A stretch of 64,000 bases of DNA from CBDCGS01 sp965216915 (GTDB lineage Bacteria; Pseudomonadota; Alphaproteobacteria; UBA828). Below the pieces are notes generated by a model, which was not told the origin of the DNA, did not search any database, and saw only the letters and a program-made list of their open reading frames with translations. The position numbers and the translations under genes are program-made. Within the stretch, counting starts at the first letter, position 1. Each line of letters opens with the position of its first letter. The stretch is taken from assembly GCA_965216915.1 (NCBI GenBank), contig CBDCGS010000010.1, forward strand, positions 496,001 through 560,000, in the 5' to 3' direction. Below are positions 43,786 to 53,249 of the stretch, piece by piece.

Positions 43786-45033
43786 CTAGCGCCAGCGCAG
43801 CCCGGACATGGCGATCTCGGGTTGCCGGCCTGCAATGAGGTCGGCGACGATCTTCGACGACCCGCAGGCCATCGACCATCCCATGGAGCCGTGGCCAGTG
43901 TTGCAATGGAGGTTCTTGAACCGGGGGCCCGGGCCCAACAGGGGCGTGCCCTCCGGCGTTTGCGGCCGCAGGCACGCTCGGAACTCTGCCCGGTCGTAGT
44001 CGCAGGCATCGGGAAACAGGTTGATCGCGGCGCGCTTGACGCGGGACTCCTGGTGGCGCGGTGCGCCCAAGTCGTATCCGACATAGCTGATCGAGCCGGC
44101 AACGCGAAGCCGATCGCCCATGCGGCAATAGGCGAGATAGGCCTCTTCGTCGAGGCCGCCCATCGCGGGCGCCCGATCGGGATTCGAAATCGGTGCAGTG
44201 AGTGAATAGCCCTTCACGGGCTGCACCGGAATTCGCACACCGACCGTCCGCAAGACGAGAGGACTCCACGCACCGAGCGCCACGATAAAGATGTCGCCGG
44301 TGTGGCGACCGCGCTCGGTCACGACGGCGGATATCCGCTCTCCGTCAGCCTCCAGGCCAACAATGTTGGCGTCGTCGAGGAAGGTCACTCCGCGACCGCG
44401 GCAATCCTCCGCCAGAAGGCGCGTGAAAAGCCCGCAGTCGCCGGACTCGTCGCTCGCCGCGTAGACCGCGCCGGCAAGCTGGTCGCGCGCCGGGGCCAGC
44501 GCCGGTTCGAGGTCCACACAGCGGTCTCGGTCGACAACCTCAAACGTTTGTCCAAGACGCGCAAGAACCTCCATCGACCGCACGTGCTGATCAAGCAACT
44601 CCTGGCGCCGAAACAAATAGAGCGTTCCCCCGGTCCGCTGCGCATAGTCGAGAGACAGCTCCGCGCGGAGCGCCTGCATCACGTCGAGGCTGTAGCGACA
44701 CAGCCGGTATTTGTCGGTGGTGAACGCACGAAACTTGGCGTCCGTGCAGTCCAGCAAAAACCGCAAACCCCAAAGCCACCAGGCGAGAGAGAGCTGAGGG
44801 CGGGCCTCCAGATTCGCTTCGAGTCCGACCAGTGCTTTCAAGATGCGCGGCCGCATCGCCGGCTTCGCCCAGGCGAGCGCATGCCCCGGCGTGAGCAGGC
44901 CGGCGTTCGCGTCGCTTGCTTCGGACGCGGGTGCGGCGGCGCGATCGATGACCACGACCTCGTGGCCATCGCGCGCCAGCCAGTGCGCGGTTGTCACGCC
45001 CACAACGCCCGCGCCCAAGACGATGCATTTCAT
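43786..45033 (-). CDS. dadA: D-amino-acid dehydrogenase-like flavoprotein
   Basis: A 415-residue FAD-dependent amine oxidase of the DadA type. It begins MKCIVLGAGVVGVTTAHWLARDG with the GxGxxG of the FAD domain, then SDANAGLLTPGHALAWAKP, and ends with the second FAD contact (LHCNTGHGSMGWSMACGS). In the family, D-amino acids are oxidised to keto acids with electrons to quinone. Its neighbour is a luciferase-like monooxygenase on the same strand, 177 bases upstream. The actual amine substrate is unknown. Confidence 0.85.
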   Translation of the reverse strand: MKCIVLGAGVVGVTTAHWLARDGHEVVVIDRAAAPASEASDANAGLLTPGHALAWAKPAMRPRILKALVGLEANLEARPQLSLAWWLWGLRFLLDCTDAKFRAFTTDKYRLCRYSLDVMQALRAELSLDYAQRTGGTLYLFRRQELLDQHVRSMEVLARLGQTFEVVDRDRCVDLEPALAPARDQLAGAVYAASDESGDCGLFTRLLAEDCRGRGVTFLDDANIVGLEADGERISAVVTERGRHTGDIFIVALGAWSPLVLRTVGVRIPVQPVKGYSLTAPISNPDRAPAMGGLDEEAYLAYCRMGDRLRVAGSISYVGYDLGAPRHQESRVKRAAINLFPDACDYDRAEFRACLRPQTPEGTPLLGPGPRFKNLHCNTGHGSMGWSMACGSSKIVADLIAGRQPEIAMSGLRWR

Positions 45034-45210
45034 GATCGTCGACCGTTATCCGTTGGTGGCGGGCTCCCCCGTCCGACGTTGTGTCGATGCTCGCGCGTCA
45101 ATAGCGCGCGACGACGTTCGCGCCATCGATCGCGCCGGCGGTCAGACCGAGAAGCGCGGCGAACACGCCGCGTGCTGAGCGGTCGGTCATCGCGCGGTTC
45201 GTCATCCGCC

Positions 45211-46206
45211 CTATTGGAACCTTGGCAAGATTTCCGAGGCGACGAGGTGCATCTGCTCGCGCGTCGTGTCGGCGGGGACGAACGCGAGGTCGACCGAGGT
45301 TGCGCCAGCATCGAGCAAGGCCTTGATGCTCTCGGCGCATTCGTCCGGTTCCCCACAGATGGCGAGCCAATCGAGCCACTCATCCGGCATTTCCTTTTCG
45401 ATGAGCGCGGCGCCGCCGCGCGCCAGCATGTCGCCGAGCGCGTCATTGGCATCGTAGACGCCGGTCATCAGCGTTTGCCCCATGATCTCGAGATAGAATG
45501 CCACCGACGATCGGGCTGCGGCGCGCGCGGCCGCCCGGTCGGGAGAGACGCTCGCGAGCGCATAGACCGGCAGCTGCGGTGTGCCGTCCCGGCCCGCTCC
45601 CGACATGGCTTCGGCGAGTGCCGCGTGCGCGTGGGACACGAACTTCGGCCCGGCCAGCACCGACGCGACCAGACCGTCCGCCATTTCGCCGGCGAGCAGA
45701 ATCGATTTCGGTCCGACGGACGCAACCAGGATCGGCAGGCCCGGTGTTGGGGTCAGGAGTCCGATCTTGTCGAACACGAAGTGCTTGCCGTGCGCGTCGA
45801 GCGTCTCGCCGTCGAAGAGGGATCGAAGCCCGCCGACGCATTCGCGCATTGCGTTCAGAATGGAGCTCGGATAGACGCCCATTTGCTTGGTCCACACCGC
45901 CGGCCCGTGGCCGATCGATAGGGTGAAACGGCCCGGGAACGCATTCGCGAGGGTCGCCGCTTCCATCGCGGTGATGGCGGGATGGCGCGTCACGGTGGTG
46001 ACGGCGCCGAGGCCGACGGCTATGTCATCAGTCGCCTGGAGGGCGATCGCAGTGCTCGAGAACCCGGCAAGCATGTAGCAATCCTCAGACAGCCACAGCT
46101 CGCCGTAGCCGAGCGTCTCGGCCAGCCGGCACATCTCGGCGATCTCTCCCGCCGGTGTCGTGCCATGGACGAAAATCCCTATCGGCGCGGCGCCTCGCTT
46201 CGGCAT
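45211..46206 (-). CDS. Luciferase-like F420/FMN-dependent monooxygenase
   Basis: A 331-residue TIM-barrel flavoprotein of the LLM class: IGIFVHGTTPAGEIAEMCRLAETLGYGELWLSED at the start, GLGAVTTVTRHP and FTLSIGHGPAVW in the middle. The ATG at 46206 was chosen; the frame runs 17 codons further. Family members use reduced flavin or F420; no flavin reductase is near. It is the first gene before the dadA-like oxidase on this strand. Confidence 0.85.
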   Translation of the reverse strand: MPKRGAAPIGIFVHGTTPAGEIAEMCRLAETLGYGELWLSEDCYMLAGFSSTAIALQATDDIAVGLGAVTTVTRHPAITAMEAATLANAFPGRFTLSIGHGPAVWTKQMGVYPSSILNAMRECVGGLRSLFDGETLDAHGKHFVFDKIGLLTPTPGLPILVASVGPKSILLAGEMADGLVASVLAGPKFVSHAHAALAEAMSGAGRDGTPQLPVYALASVSPDRAAARAAARSSVAFYLEIMGQTLMTGVYDANDALGDMLARGGAALIEKEMPDEWLDWLAICGEPDECAESIKALLDAGATSVDLAFVPADTTREQMHLVASEILPRFQ

Positions 46207-46338
46207 CGTCACGTCTCCCCCTGGTTGTGCCCGGACGGCCGGTTCGTTGCCGACCATCGGTCCGGCATGCCTCTGGTCCTCGGGTCTTGACCGCGAAACC
46301 CCGGATGTGTCGCGCGCTTGCGCGCAATCGGGACGCGC

Positions 46339-46998
46339 TTACGCGCGCAGGCGCGATGCGCTCGGCGGCGGCGTGTTGACCCACATCACGACGACCGGCA
46401 CATCACCGGCGTTCCGATAGGAGTGCTCCTGGTCGGTTTGGAAATGAAACGAGTCGCCGGCCTCGGCCCGATAAGACTTTCCGGCAACGGTCAGCTCGAG
46501 CGTTCCCTCGAGAACGTATCCGAGCTCTTCGCCTTCGTGGGACACCGGCCGGCCGCCATGCCCGCCGGGTTCCAGCTTGACGAGGAAAGCCTCCAGCAAA
46601 CGTCCCTCGGCGGGCGGCACGAGAATTTCCAGCTCCGTCGCTTCGGAATTGCTCAGACCTTTGATGGTCTGCCGTTCGTGTGGCTTGGTCAGGACGGTCG
46701 ATTCACCGTCGCCTTTGAAAAAGCTGATGAGGTCGACATCCAGGGCCTTCGAGAGGCGAAGCAGCGTCGGTATGGACGGGACCGTCTTGTCGTTCTCGAT
46801 CCGCGACAGGAGGCTCGCGGAGTAACCGGTATCTGCCGCGAGCTCGTTCAGTGTCATTCCCCGCAGGCGGCGCGCTCTGCGAATGCGGACCCCTATCTGG
46901 AGCCTGCGCAGATCATGCTGGTCGTCTGACCCTGCGGTGGTTTCGGGCGAGTCCGCGTCCAAGGCGTCGGTGAGGTGGTCGATCGAATGGGACGACAT
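46339..46998 (-). CDS. HTH-cupin transcription regulator
   Basis: A 219-residue regulator. A helix-turn-helix lies at about 33-90 (RIRRARRLRGMTLNELAADTG, YSASLLSRIENDK, VPSIPTLLRLSKALDVD) and a cupin at about 145-215 (VSHEGEELGYVLEGTLEL, HFQTDQEHSYRNAGDVPVVV). Such proteins control amino-acid or polyamine catabolism with the cupin sensing a ligand. It is divergent from the aminotransferase; the palindrome at 47231-47247 is its most likely operator. Confidence 0.88.
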   Translation of the reverse strand: MSSHSIDHLTDALDADSPETTAGSDDQHDLRRLQIGVRIRRARRLRGMTLNELAADTGYSASLLSRIENDKTVPSIPTLLRLSKALDVDLISFFKGDGESTVLTKPHERQTIKGLSNSEATELEILVPPAEGRLLEAFLVKLEPGGHGGRPVSHEGEELGYVLEGTLELTVAGKSYRAEAGDSFHFQTDQEHSYRNAGDVPVVVMWVNTPPPSASRLRA

Positions 46999-47230
46999 AG
47001 GCCTTCAAGGAAAATTCGAACAAAGGGTGTTTGCGGATAGCAGCCGGCAATGTTCTTGCCGTCCGCGTAACTGCAGACTATTCAGCGGGGCGAGATTTGG
47101 CAAGGCAGCCGAACCCGATTCTACCTGGATTCTCAGGTGGAAAGCCCCAACAATAACGCTCTGCATCGCGGTCCAGCCAAGCGGCCTCGACTGTTACCGA
47201 CCGGCCGATTCTGTCAAATCGTTGCACAGA

Positions 47231-47247
47231 ATGCAATTGTATTGCAT
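47231..47247. promoter_or_regulatory. 17-base palindrome upstream of the aminotransferase
   Basis: ATGCAAT TGT ATTGCAT, a perfect 7-3-7 inverted repeat 49 bases before the aminotransferase start and in the divergent region with the HTH-cupin gene. Related ATGCAA motifs lie at 48754, 57417 and 59150. Confidence 0.65.
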
Positions 47248-47296
47248 AAAGCGATATTGCCTTCTTGCCTGGCGTGACTGCGGAGCATGGTTCGAC

Positions 47297-48703
47297 ATGA
47301 CCGACGACATGCAAACCAACCTTTCACTCAAGGAGATGGACCAGCATTCCCTCATGCATGGCTACACGTCGATCGCCCAGCATGAGGCCGACGGCCCGTT
47401 CATCCTCGATCGGGGTCGCGGCATGACCATCACCGACCACGATGGCAAGGACTATCTCGATGCCGTCGCGGGGCTCTGGTGCGTCAATCTCGGGTGGGGG
47501 CAGCGCGATGTGATCGATGCCATATCGGCGCAACTCGAAAAGCTCTCCTACTATCACATATTCACGTCGATCTCGAACGAGCCGGCGATCCGTCTCGCCG
47601 ATCGCATCCTCCGCATTGCGCCTCCGACGATGAGCAAGGTTTTCTTCGGCAATTCCGGCTCGGACGCAAACGATACCAATGCGAAAATAGTATGGTATTA
47701 CAATAATTTACGTGGGAAGCCGGCGAAAAAGAAGATTATTTCGCGCGAGTTCGCCTACCACGGCGTCACCATCGGCGCGGGCAGCCTGACCGGCCTGCCG
47801 ATGGTGCACAAGCTGTTTGATCTTCCGATCGCGAACGTCTTGCATGTCGAGAAGCCGCATCACTACTGGAACGCGCCAGCCGGCCAAAGCGAAACCGACT
47901 ATGCGAAGGATCTGGCGGAAAAACTCGACGCGCGGATCGAGGCCGAGGGGCCTGAGACCGTCGCGGCGTTCATCGCCGAGCCGATCATGGGGGCGGGCGG
48001 TGTCGTCGTGCCGCCGAAAGGCTATTTCGCCGAGATCCAAGAGGTTCTCAAGAAGCACGATGTCTTGATGCTCGTCGACGAGGTGATTTGCGGGTTCGGC
48101 CGGCTTGGAAAATGGTTCGGCTGCTACGAATTCGGGATCGAGCCGGACCTCATGTCGCTCGCCAAGGGTTTGACGAACGGCTACATCCCGATGTCCGCGT
48201 CGGTCATCGGCGACAAGGTCTGGGAGGTCCTAAGCAGCACAAGCGCCGATATCGGCGCCTTCGGACACGGCTTCACCTATTCGGCTCATCCGGTCGCGGC
48301 CGCGGCCGGCTTGGCCGTCATGGATGTCATGGAGCGGGACAGCACGGTCGCGCACGCCGCCGACGTCGGGGCGTATTTCCAGACCGAGCTTCGGCGTAAC
48401 TTCGGCGCTCATCCGCTGGTGGGTGAGGTGAGGGGTGTGGGCCTGATGGCCGCGGTGGAGCTGGTCGAGGATAAATCGCAGAAAAAGGCCTTCGACCCGA
48501 ACCAGAAACTCGGGCCGCGCCTGGCCAAGATCTGCCTTGACGAAGGGATGATCGTGCGTGCGCTGTTCCAGTCGACCGCGATCGGCTTCTCGCCGCCGCT
48601 CATCGCAACGCGAAACGACATCGACGACATCGTCGGGCGGTTCGGTTCGGCCCTCGAGCGCTTCGAACGCGAGATCCGCAAGGAAGGGCTGTGGGGCGGC
48701 TAG
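47297..48703 (+). CDS. Class III pyridoxal-phosphate aminotransferase
   Basis: A 468-residue fold-type I enzyme of the omega-aminotransferase class. It has VAGLWCVNLGWGQRD, FFGNSGSDANDTNAKI and FIAEPIMGAGGVVVPP, a Walker-like acidic LMLVDEVICGFGRLG (cofactor-binding Asp) and the cofactor Lys in DLMSLAKGLTNG. The substrate is likely an omega-amino acid, diamine or other primary amine. The start was set by the divergent promoter and by MTDDMQTNLSLKEMDQ. The Liv-type importer genes follow on the same strand. Confidence 0.9.
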   Translation: MTDDMQTNLSLKEMDQHSLMHGYTSIAQHEADGPFILDRGRGMTITDHDGKDYLDAVAGLWCVNLGWGQRDVIDAISAQLEKLSYYHIFTSISNEPAIRLADRILRIAPPTMSKVFFGNSGSDANDTNAKIVWYYNNLRGKPAKKKIISREFAYHGVTIGAGSLTGLPMVHKLFDLPIANVLHVEKPHHYWNAPAGQSETDYAKDLAEKLDARIEAEGPETVAAFIAEPIMGAGGVVVPPKGYFAEIQEVLKKHDVLMLVDEVICGFGRLGKWFGCYEFGIEPDLMSLAKGLTNGYIPMSASVIGDKVWEVLSSTSADIGAFGHGFTYSAHPVAAAAGLAVMDVMERDSTVAHAADVGAYFQTELRRNFGAHPLVGEVRGVGLMAAVELVEDKSQKKAFDPNQKLGPRLAKICLDEGMIVRALFQSTAIGFSPPLIATRNDIDDIVGRFGSALERFEREIRKEGLWGG

Positions 48704-48753
48704 GTTTCGACGAAGTCAGGTCTTGTCGCCATGCCACAAGCCGTTTGCGCATG

Positions 48754-48770
48754 ATGCAAATTAATTGACA
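48754..48770. promoter_or_regulatory. Operator-like motif before the Liv-type binding-protein gene
   Basis: ATGCAAATTAATTGACA matches the 47231 palindrome at 11 of 17 positions, chiefly ATGCAA and ATTG. It lies 114 bases before the binding-protein start. Confidence 0.4.
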
Positions 48771-48884
48771 GATGTGCACCGCGGTCGCATGATCCGACAG
48801 CCTGGGCGGAAGCCCGGCCCCGTTGCGTAACGGATAACGCAGGGTCCCGAGGCGGGACGCAAAGTGCGAATTGGGAGGCGCGAC

Positions 48885-50108
48885 ATGCTACGCAGACATC
48901 TGTTGAAACTCGCGGCCGGTGGCGTCGCCGCGGGACTCGTCGGAATGGGGATTTCCGGCGGTGCTATGGCCGAGGATCCGATCCGCGTTGGCTTCGCCAT
49001 TGCCGAAAGTGGGTGGATGGCGCCTTGGGATACGCCGACGACGAAGGCGGCGATCTTGAAGATCGAGGAAATCAACGCGGCCGGAGGTCTTTTGGGACGC
49101 GAGATCGTCTACGACATTCGCGACACGAAGACGGAGGCCGAGGGTTCCGCGAAAGCCGGCGCGGAGCTGGTTTCACTCGGCGCCGACTTGTTGGTCGTCT
49201 CGGCCGACTACGATTTCGGCGCGCCGGCGGCACTCGCGGCCGACGCGGCGGGCAAGATCGCGATTAGCCTCGCGGCCGGCGATCCCAAGATGGGTGTCCA
49301 AGGTGTCGGTCCCTACAGCTTCACCATGGGCAATGCCGCTCAGACCGAAGGCATCATCATGGCGGAGTGGGGCTACAACGAGCAAGGCTTCCGCACCGCG
49401 TACGTCCTTGAGGACGACATCATCGAATACAACAAATCATGCTGCGCCGGTTTCCGCGCGGCATGGCGGGCGATCGCGGGCGAGGACGCGCTCCTCGGCG
49501 AGGACGTGTTCAAGAACACCGACGCATCGATCGCTGCCCAGGTGACCCGCATCAAGAATCTCGAGAACCCCCCTGACATCATCTACATCTGCAGCTATCC
49601 GCCTGGTGCGGCGATGGCGATCCGGCAGATCAGGGGAGCAGGCATCGACACGACAATCCTCGGCAATCTCGGCATGGGCGGGCCCTTCTGGCTCAGCTCG
49701 GTGCCGGGTCTCAGCAACTACTACGCCATCAGCTACCAGACGCTCCTCGGTGACGACCCGCGCCCACGCATCCTCGAATTCCAGGACGCCTATAAGGCGC
49801 GTTGGGAGGAAGAGCCGCAGACGTCCTACATTGGCAATGGCTACAGCGTGATTCAAGCCTGGGCGACCGCCGTCGAGCGTGCCGGAACGACCGACACCGA
49901 TGCGGTGCTCGCTGAGCTCGAGAAGTTCCGTGACGAGCCGCTGTTGGTCGGCCCGACGACGTTCACCGACGAATTGCACATCCAAACTCAGCGCCCGCAG
50001 CTCATCGTCCAGGTCAACGACGGAAAGATGAGCCCGCTGAAGCTCTACCGAAACAAGTTCGTTCCGCCGTTCGATTTGCTGTTCCGGGTTGGCGACTACG
50101 CGGAATAG
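48885..50108 (+). CDS. Branched-chain-type ABC binding protein
   Basis: A 407-residue periplasmic protein of the LivK class with a signal peptide after MLRRHLLKLAAGG (cleaved near AMAED). The fold markers are IRVGFAIAESGWMAPWD, INAAGGLLGREIVYDIRDT and DIIYICSYPPG. GGGAGG precedes the ATG at 48885; the earlier in-frame start adds only seven residues. It leads an importer with the three next genes. The amino acid or amide bound is unknown. Confidence 0.88.
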   Translation: MLRRHLLKLAAGGVAAGLVGMGISGGAMAEDPIRVGFAIAESGWMAPWDTPTTKAAILKIEEINAAGGLLGREIVYDIRDTKTEAEGSAKAGAELVSLGADLLVVSADYDFGAPAALAADAAGKIAISLAAGDPKMGVQGVGPYSFTMGNAAQTEGIIMAEWGYNEQGFRTAYVLEDDIIEYNKSCCAGFRAAWRAIAGEDALLGEDVFKNTDASIAAQVTRIKNLENPPDIIYICSYPPGAAMAIRQIRGAGIDTTILGNLGMGGPFWLSSVPGLSNYYAISYQTLLGDDPRPRILEFQDAYKARWEEEPQTSYIGNGYSVIQAWATAVERAGTTDTDAVLAELEKFRDEPLLVGPTTFTDELHIQTQRPQLIVQVNDGKMSPLKLYRNKFVPPFDLLFRVGDYAE

Positions 50109-50222
50109 GCTTGCTGCTGCCGCGCCGGTCTGGCGAGTCTTGGCTGGCCTTCACGCGTGTGGAGGCCAGCCGGTCTGTTGCGCAGGCTTGTTCGCGCGTG
50201 ATGCGATACGGGTCCGAACCAC

Positions 50223-51008
50223 ATGTCACCAGACGGCGGGGCATCTTCATCCGGGAGCATTCAGGCTGAAGGCTCGCTCGGCGCGCGGTCCGTTACGGTT
50301 CGCTTTGGCGGTTTGGCCGCGTTGGAGGATGTCACTCTTGATGTGCGGCGCGGCGCGATCCTCGGTTTGATTGGCCCCAACGGTGCCGGCAAGACCACCC
50401 TCGTCAACGCGCTGACCGGGTTCCAAAAGCCAAGCTCCGGCGACATCGAGGTCGATGGACGCGTCGCCACCGGATGGCACCCGCGCAAATTCGCGCGCGC
50501 GGGAATCGCACGGTCGTTCCAGGCCGTGCGGTTGTTCCGGCAGCTGAGCGTCTTCGAGAATGTGTGCGCCGCGGCGATCGGCGTCGGCTCATCGACCAGA
50601 GCGGCGCGAGATCTTTCCTATGAGCTGCTGGCCTGGGTGGGGTGCGATGGCCAGGCACAACGGCCCGCCGACTCTCTTCCCTACGGCGACGAACGGCGAA
50701 TCGGTATCGCGCGCGCGCTCGCGACGCGGCCTCGGTTCCTTCTGCTCGACGAGCCGGCCGCCGGGATGAATGAGACCGAATGCGAGGAGCTTGTCGATTT
50801 GATCGTTCAGGTTCCGGCCAGATTTGGTTGTGGCGTGCTTGTGATTGAGCACAACATGGCGGTCATCATGAGTGCCTGCGCTGAAATTCACGTCCTGGAC
50901 GGCGGGAAAAGCATCGCCCATGGGACGCCGGAAAAAATTCGTGCGGACGCGAACGTCCAGCGCGCCTATCTGGGCCATGAGGATGCCGATCATACCGATC
51001 TCATTTGA
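50223..51008 (+). CDS. livG: Branched-chain-type ABC ATPase LivG
   Basis: A 261-residue ATPase: Walker A GPNGAGKTT, signature SLPYGDERRIGIARAL, Walker B FLLLDEPAAGMNETE and H-loop IEHNMAVIM. LivG-type features are the AAGM after Walker B and a long helical domain (FARAGIARSFQAVRLFRQL). The first 20 residues are an unusual extension. An 87-base gap with tandem repeats follows before LivH. Confidence 0.9.
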   Translation: MSPDGGASSSGSIQAEGSLGARSVTVRFGGLAALEDVTLDVRRGAILGLIGPNGAGKTTLVNALTGFQKPSSGDIEVDGRVATGWHPRKFARAGIARSFQAVRLFRQLSVFENVCAAAIGVGSSTRAARDLSYELLAWVGCDGQAQRPADSLPYGDERRIGIARALATRPRFLLLDEPAAGMNETECEELVDLIVQVPARFGCGVLVIEHNMAVIMSACAEIHVLDGGKSIAHGTPEKIRADANVQRAYLGHEDADHTDLI

Positions 51009-51042
51009 GCGGAGCGCCTCGGTGCCGCGCGTCATTCACTTC

Positions 51043-51087
51043 GGGCGCTCCGGGCACTTCGGGCACTTCGGGCACTTCGGGCGCTTC
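51043..51087. repeat. Five 9-base tandem repeats before livH
   Basis: Units GGGCGCTCC, GGGCACTTC three times, then GGGCGCTTC, ending eight bases before the livH ATG. The array sits where the ribosome site should be; the only purine stretch left is CAGG. Confidence 0.9.
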
Positions 51088-51095
51088 AGGCCGCA

Positions 51096-52010
51096 ATGAA
51101 CTATTTCCTCCAGACCCTCATCGACGCCATAAGCCTGGGAAGTCTGTTCGCCCTGGTCGCGTTGGCGATCGGTCTGGTGTTTGGGATCATGCGCCTGATC
51201 AACTTCGTTCAGGCGGATTACATCACGGTCGGCGCCTATGCCTTGATCATTCCCTCGACCGCCGTGGCGCCGACTCTGTTTATCGGCGCGTGGCCGTTGC
51301 CCGCAGCCATATTCGCCATCATCGCGGTCACGGTCACGCTCGCCCTGATTACCGAGAGGGTTGCCTTTCGGCCCTTGCGCGGCGCAGACCCGACGACGCT
51401 CCTCATCGCCTCCTTCTCGTTGAGCTACCTGCTCCAGCACGCGGTTCTTCTGATCTATTCCGGCAAGCCGAAGCCGATCGGGTTCGCGGCTCACCTATCG
51501 GAATCGGTTGTGTTCCTCGGTCTTCGCGTCCCGCAAATCCAGCTGGTCACGATGGGAGTCTGTCTCGCGCTCCTCGCCGTCCTCACACTCTTTCTCAGGA
51601 AGACGCGAACGGGCATTCAGATGCGTGCTTCAGCCGAAGATTTCGCGATGGCGCGCGCGCTCGGCGTTCGTGCCAATTCGATCATCGCGTTGGCCTTTGC
51701 GATCAGCGGCCTCCTGGGTGGCGCGATTGCTCTTCTGTTTGTGGCCCAGGTCGGCTCGATCGATTTTCGGATGGGTGTGCTCCCGGTCATTTACGCGTTT
51801 TTCGCCGCTGTGATCGGGGGCCTCGGCAGTCTCGCCGGCGCCGCTCTCGGCGGTTTCATTCTTGGATTTGGCAGCCAGATGCTGCAGGCCTACCTGCCGG
51901 CCGACATGCGCCCGCTGAGGGACGCCTTCCTGTTCGGCGGGGTGATCCTCATTCTTCTGATTCGTCCGCAAGGCCTCGTCACCTCCGGCGCGTCGCGGGA
52001 GCGCGTATAG
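51096..52010 (+). CDS. livH: Branched-chain-type ABC permease LivH
   Basis: A 304-residue permease with about eight helices: FLQTLIDAISLGSLFALVALAIGLVFGIMR at the start is the LivH hallmark, and GIQMRASAEDFAMARALGV is the cytoplasmic coupling loop. The next gene starts directly after its stop. Confidence 0.9.
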   Translation: MNYFLQTLIDAISLGSLFALVALAIGLVFGIMRLINFVQADYITVGAYALIIPSTAVAPTLFIGAWPLPAAIFAIIAVTVTLALITERVAFRPLRGADPTTLLIASFSLSYLLQHAVLLIYSGKPKPIGFAAHLSESVVFLGLRVPQIQLVTMGVCLALLAVLTLFLRKTRTGIQMRASAEDFAMARALGVRANSIIALAFAISGLLGGAIALLFVAQVGSIDFRMGVLPVIYAFFAAVIGGLGSLAGAALGGFILGFGSQMLQAYLPADMRPLRDAFLFGGVILILLIRPQGLVTSGASRERV

Positions 52011-53099
52011 ATGCAAGCGCGCTCATGGTTGCGGGCTGCTCGATACGCGTGGCCTGTGGTCGCGCTCGTCGTGCCACTCGGCATCCTGGTCGCTCTGACC
52101 GGCTCGGTGGGATCGGTGGTCTACGATCGCACGGTGACGGAGGGGCTGATCAAGATCGTCGCCGTCGTTGGCCTCTATATCTTTGTCGGGAACTCCGGAA
52201 TCCTCTCGCTGGGTCATGTCGCGTTCATGGGGATCGCCGCATACGCCAGCACATGGCAAACCTGTTGTCCGCGCCTGAAGCCGATCACCATGTCCGGCCT
52301 GCCGGATGCCTTGGTCGGCACGTCGGTCCCGGTTCTCCCGGCGAGTATCATCTCCGGCCTCCTCGCCGCAGTGGTGGCGTTTCTCATCGGCCTGGTCCTC
52401 ATGCGTCTGACGCGGATCGCCGTTGCGATCGCGACGATGGCGACCTTGTTCATCTTCAACGTGATTTACTCGAACTGGGATTCCGTGACCCAGGGGACCG
52501 GGTCGTTGGTCGGACTGCCGATGTACGTGACCCCGGTGGTCGCGTTTGGCTGGGCAACGATCGCCATCGTTGCCGCTTATGTCTATCAGCGCTCGCGTTT
52601 CGGCCTGGCGCTGCGCACGACCCGGGACGACGAGGTGGCGGCGAGCTCGATCGGAATCAGCGTCTATTGGCAGCGCATCATAGCTTTTACGGTGAGCGCG
52701 TTTTTCCTCGGGATAGCGGGTGTGCTGCACGGCCACTATCTCGGCACGATCAAGGTCGCGACGTTCTTCCTGGACCTCACCTTCATCACACTCGCGATGC
52801 TGGTCGTTGGCGGGCGCAATAGCTTGGCCGGCGCGGTCGTGGGCGTCGTCGTGGTGTCGACCGTGGTCGAGTTGATGCGCCGCGTCGAAGCTGGTGTCAC
52901 GATCGGCGGCACCGTCTACGACGCACCGCCCGGTGTGGAGGGCGTCGTCCTCGGCCTCATCATGGTCACGATCTTAGTGTTTCGCCCGAACGGGCTTATG
53001 GTCGGGCGAGAGATCCCATGGCCATTCGGCGCGCGGACCGGCTCGAGCGGCGAGGGACCGGCAACGCGATCTGCACCACGCGAGGATGCGCGCCGCTAG
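52011..53099 (+). CDS. livM: Branched-chain-type ABC permease LivM
   Basis: A 362-residue permease: GNSGILSLGHVAFMGIAAY is the LivM hallmark, SRFGLALRTTRDDEVAASSIGI is the coupling loop, and NSLAGAVVGVVVV follows. A longer loop after helix 3 holds a Cys pair (TCCPRLK). It completes the rightward importer genes; the fifth component, LivF, lies on the other strand at 57.4 kb. Confidence 0.9.
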   Translation: MQARSWLRAARYAWPVVALVVPLGILVALTGSVGSVVYDRTVTEGLIKIVAVVGLYIFVGNSGILSLGHVAFMGIAAYASTWQTCCPRLKPITMSGLPDALVGTSVPVLPASIISGLLAAVVAFLIGLVLMRLTRIAVAIATMATLFIFNVIYSNWDSVTQGTGSLVGLPMYVTPVVAFGWATIAIVAAYVYQRSRFGLALRTTRDDEVAASSIGISVYWQRIIAFTVSAFFLGIAGVLHGHYLGTIKVATFFLDLTFITLAMLVVGGRNSLAGAVVGVVVVSTVVELMRRVEAGVTIGGTVYDAPPGVEGVVLGLIMVTILVFRPNGLMVGREIPWPFGARTGSSGEGPATRSAPREDARR

Positions 53100-53100
53100 A

Positions 53101-53194
53101 GCAAATCCCGCGCAGGTGGCATCACCTGCGACGACGCATGTGCGTCAATGCCAATGAGAGAGAGCATTTCGCGTCAGCACGAGCGAACGCGACA
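53101..53194. repeat. Dispersed hairpin-forming intergenic repeat, copy B
   Basis: A 94-base unit matching 20156-20248. Here CGCAGGTG/CACCTGCG is a perfect 8-base stem with a GCAT loop, followed by GACGC/GCGTC. It sits between the ends of convergent livM and hydantoinase B genes. Confidence 0.8.
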
Positions 53195-53249
53195 GGCGGC
53201 GGCGGGGGGTGAGGGGCGACGGGTTGCGCTTGCTTGGGCTGCGGGCGGC

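Noticed and set aside
44302..45921. A 539-codon open frame on the plus strand
   Set aside because: Antisense to the dadA-like and monooxygenase genes, with Arg-rich composition typical of a shadow.
46883..47296. N-terminal extension of the aminotransferase
   Set aside because: The extra residues cross the regulator start and the operator region and do not resemble the family; the ATG at 47297 is the normal start.
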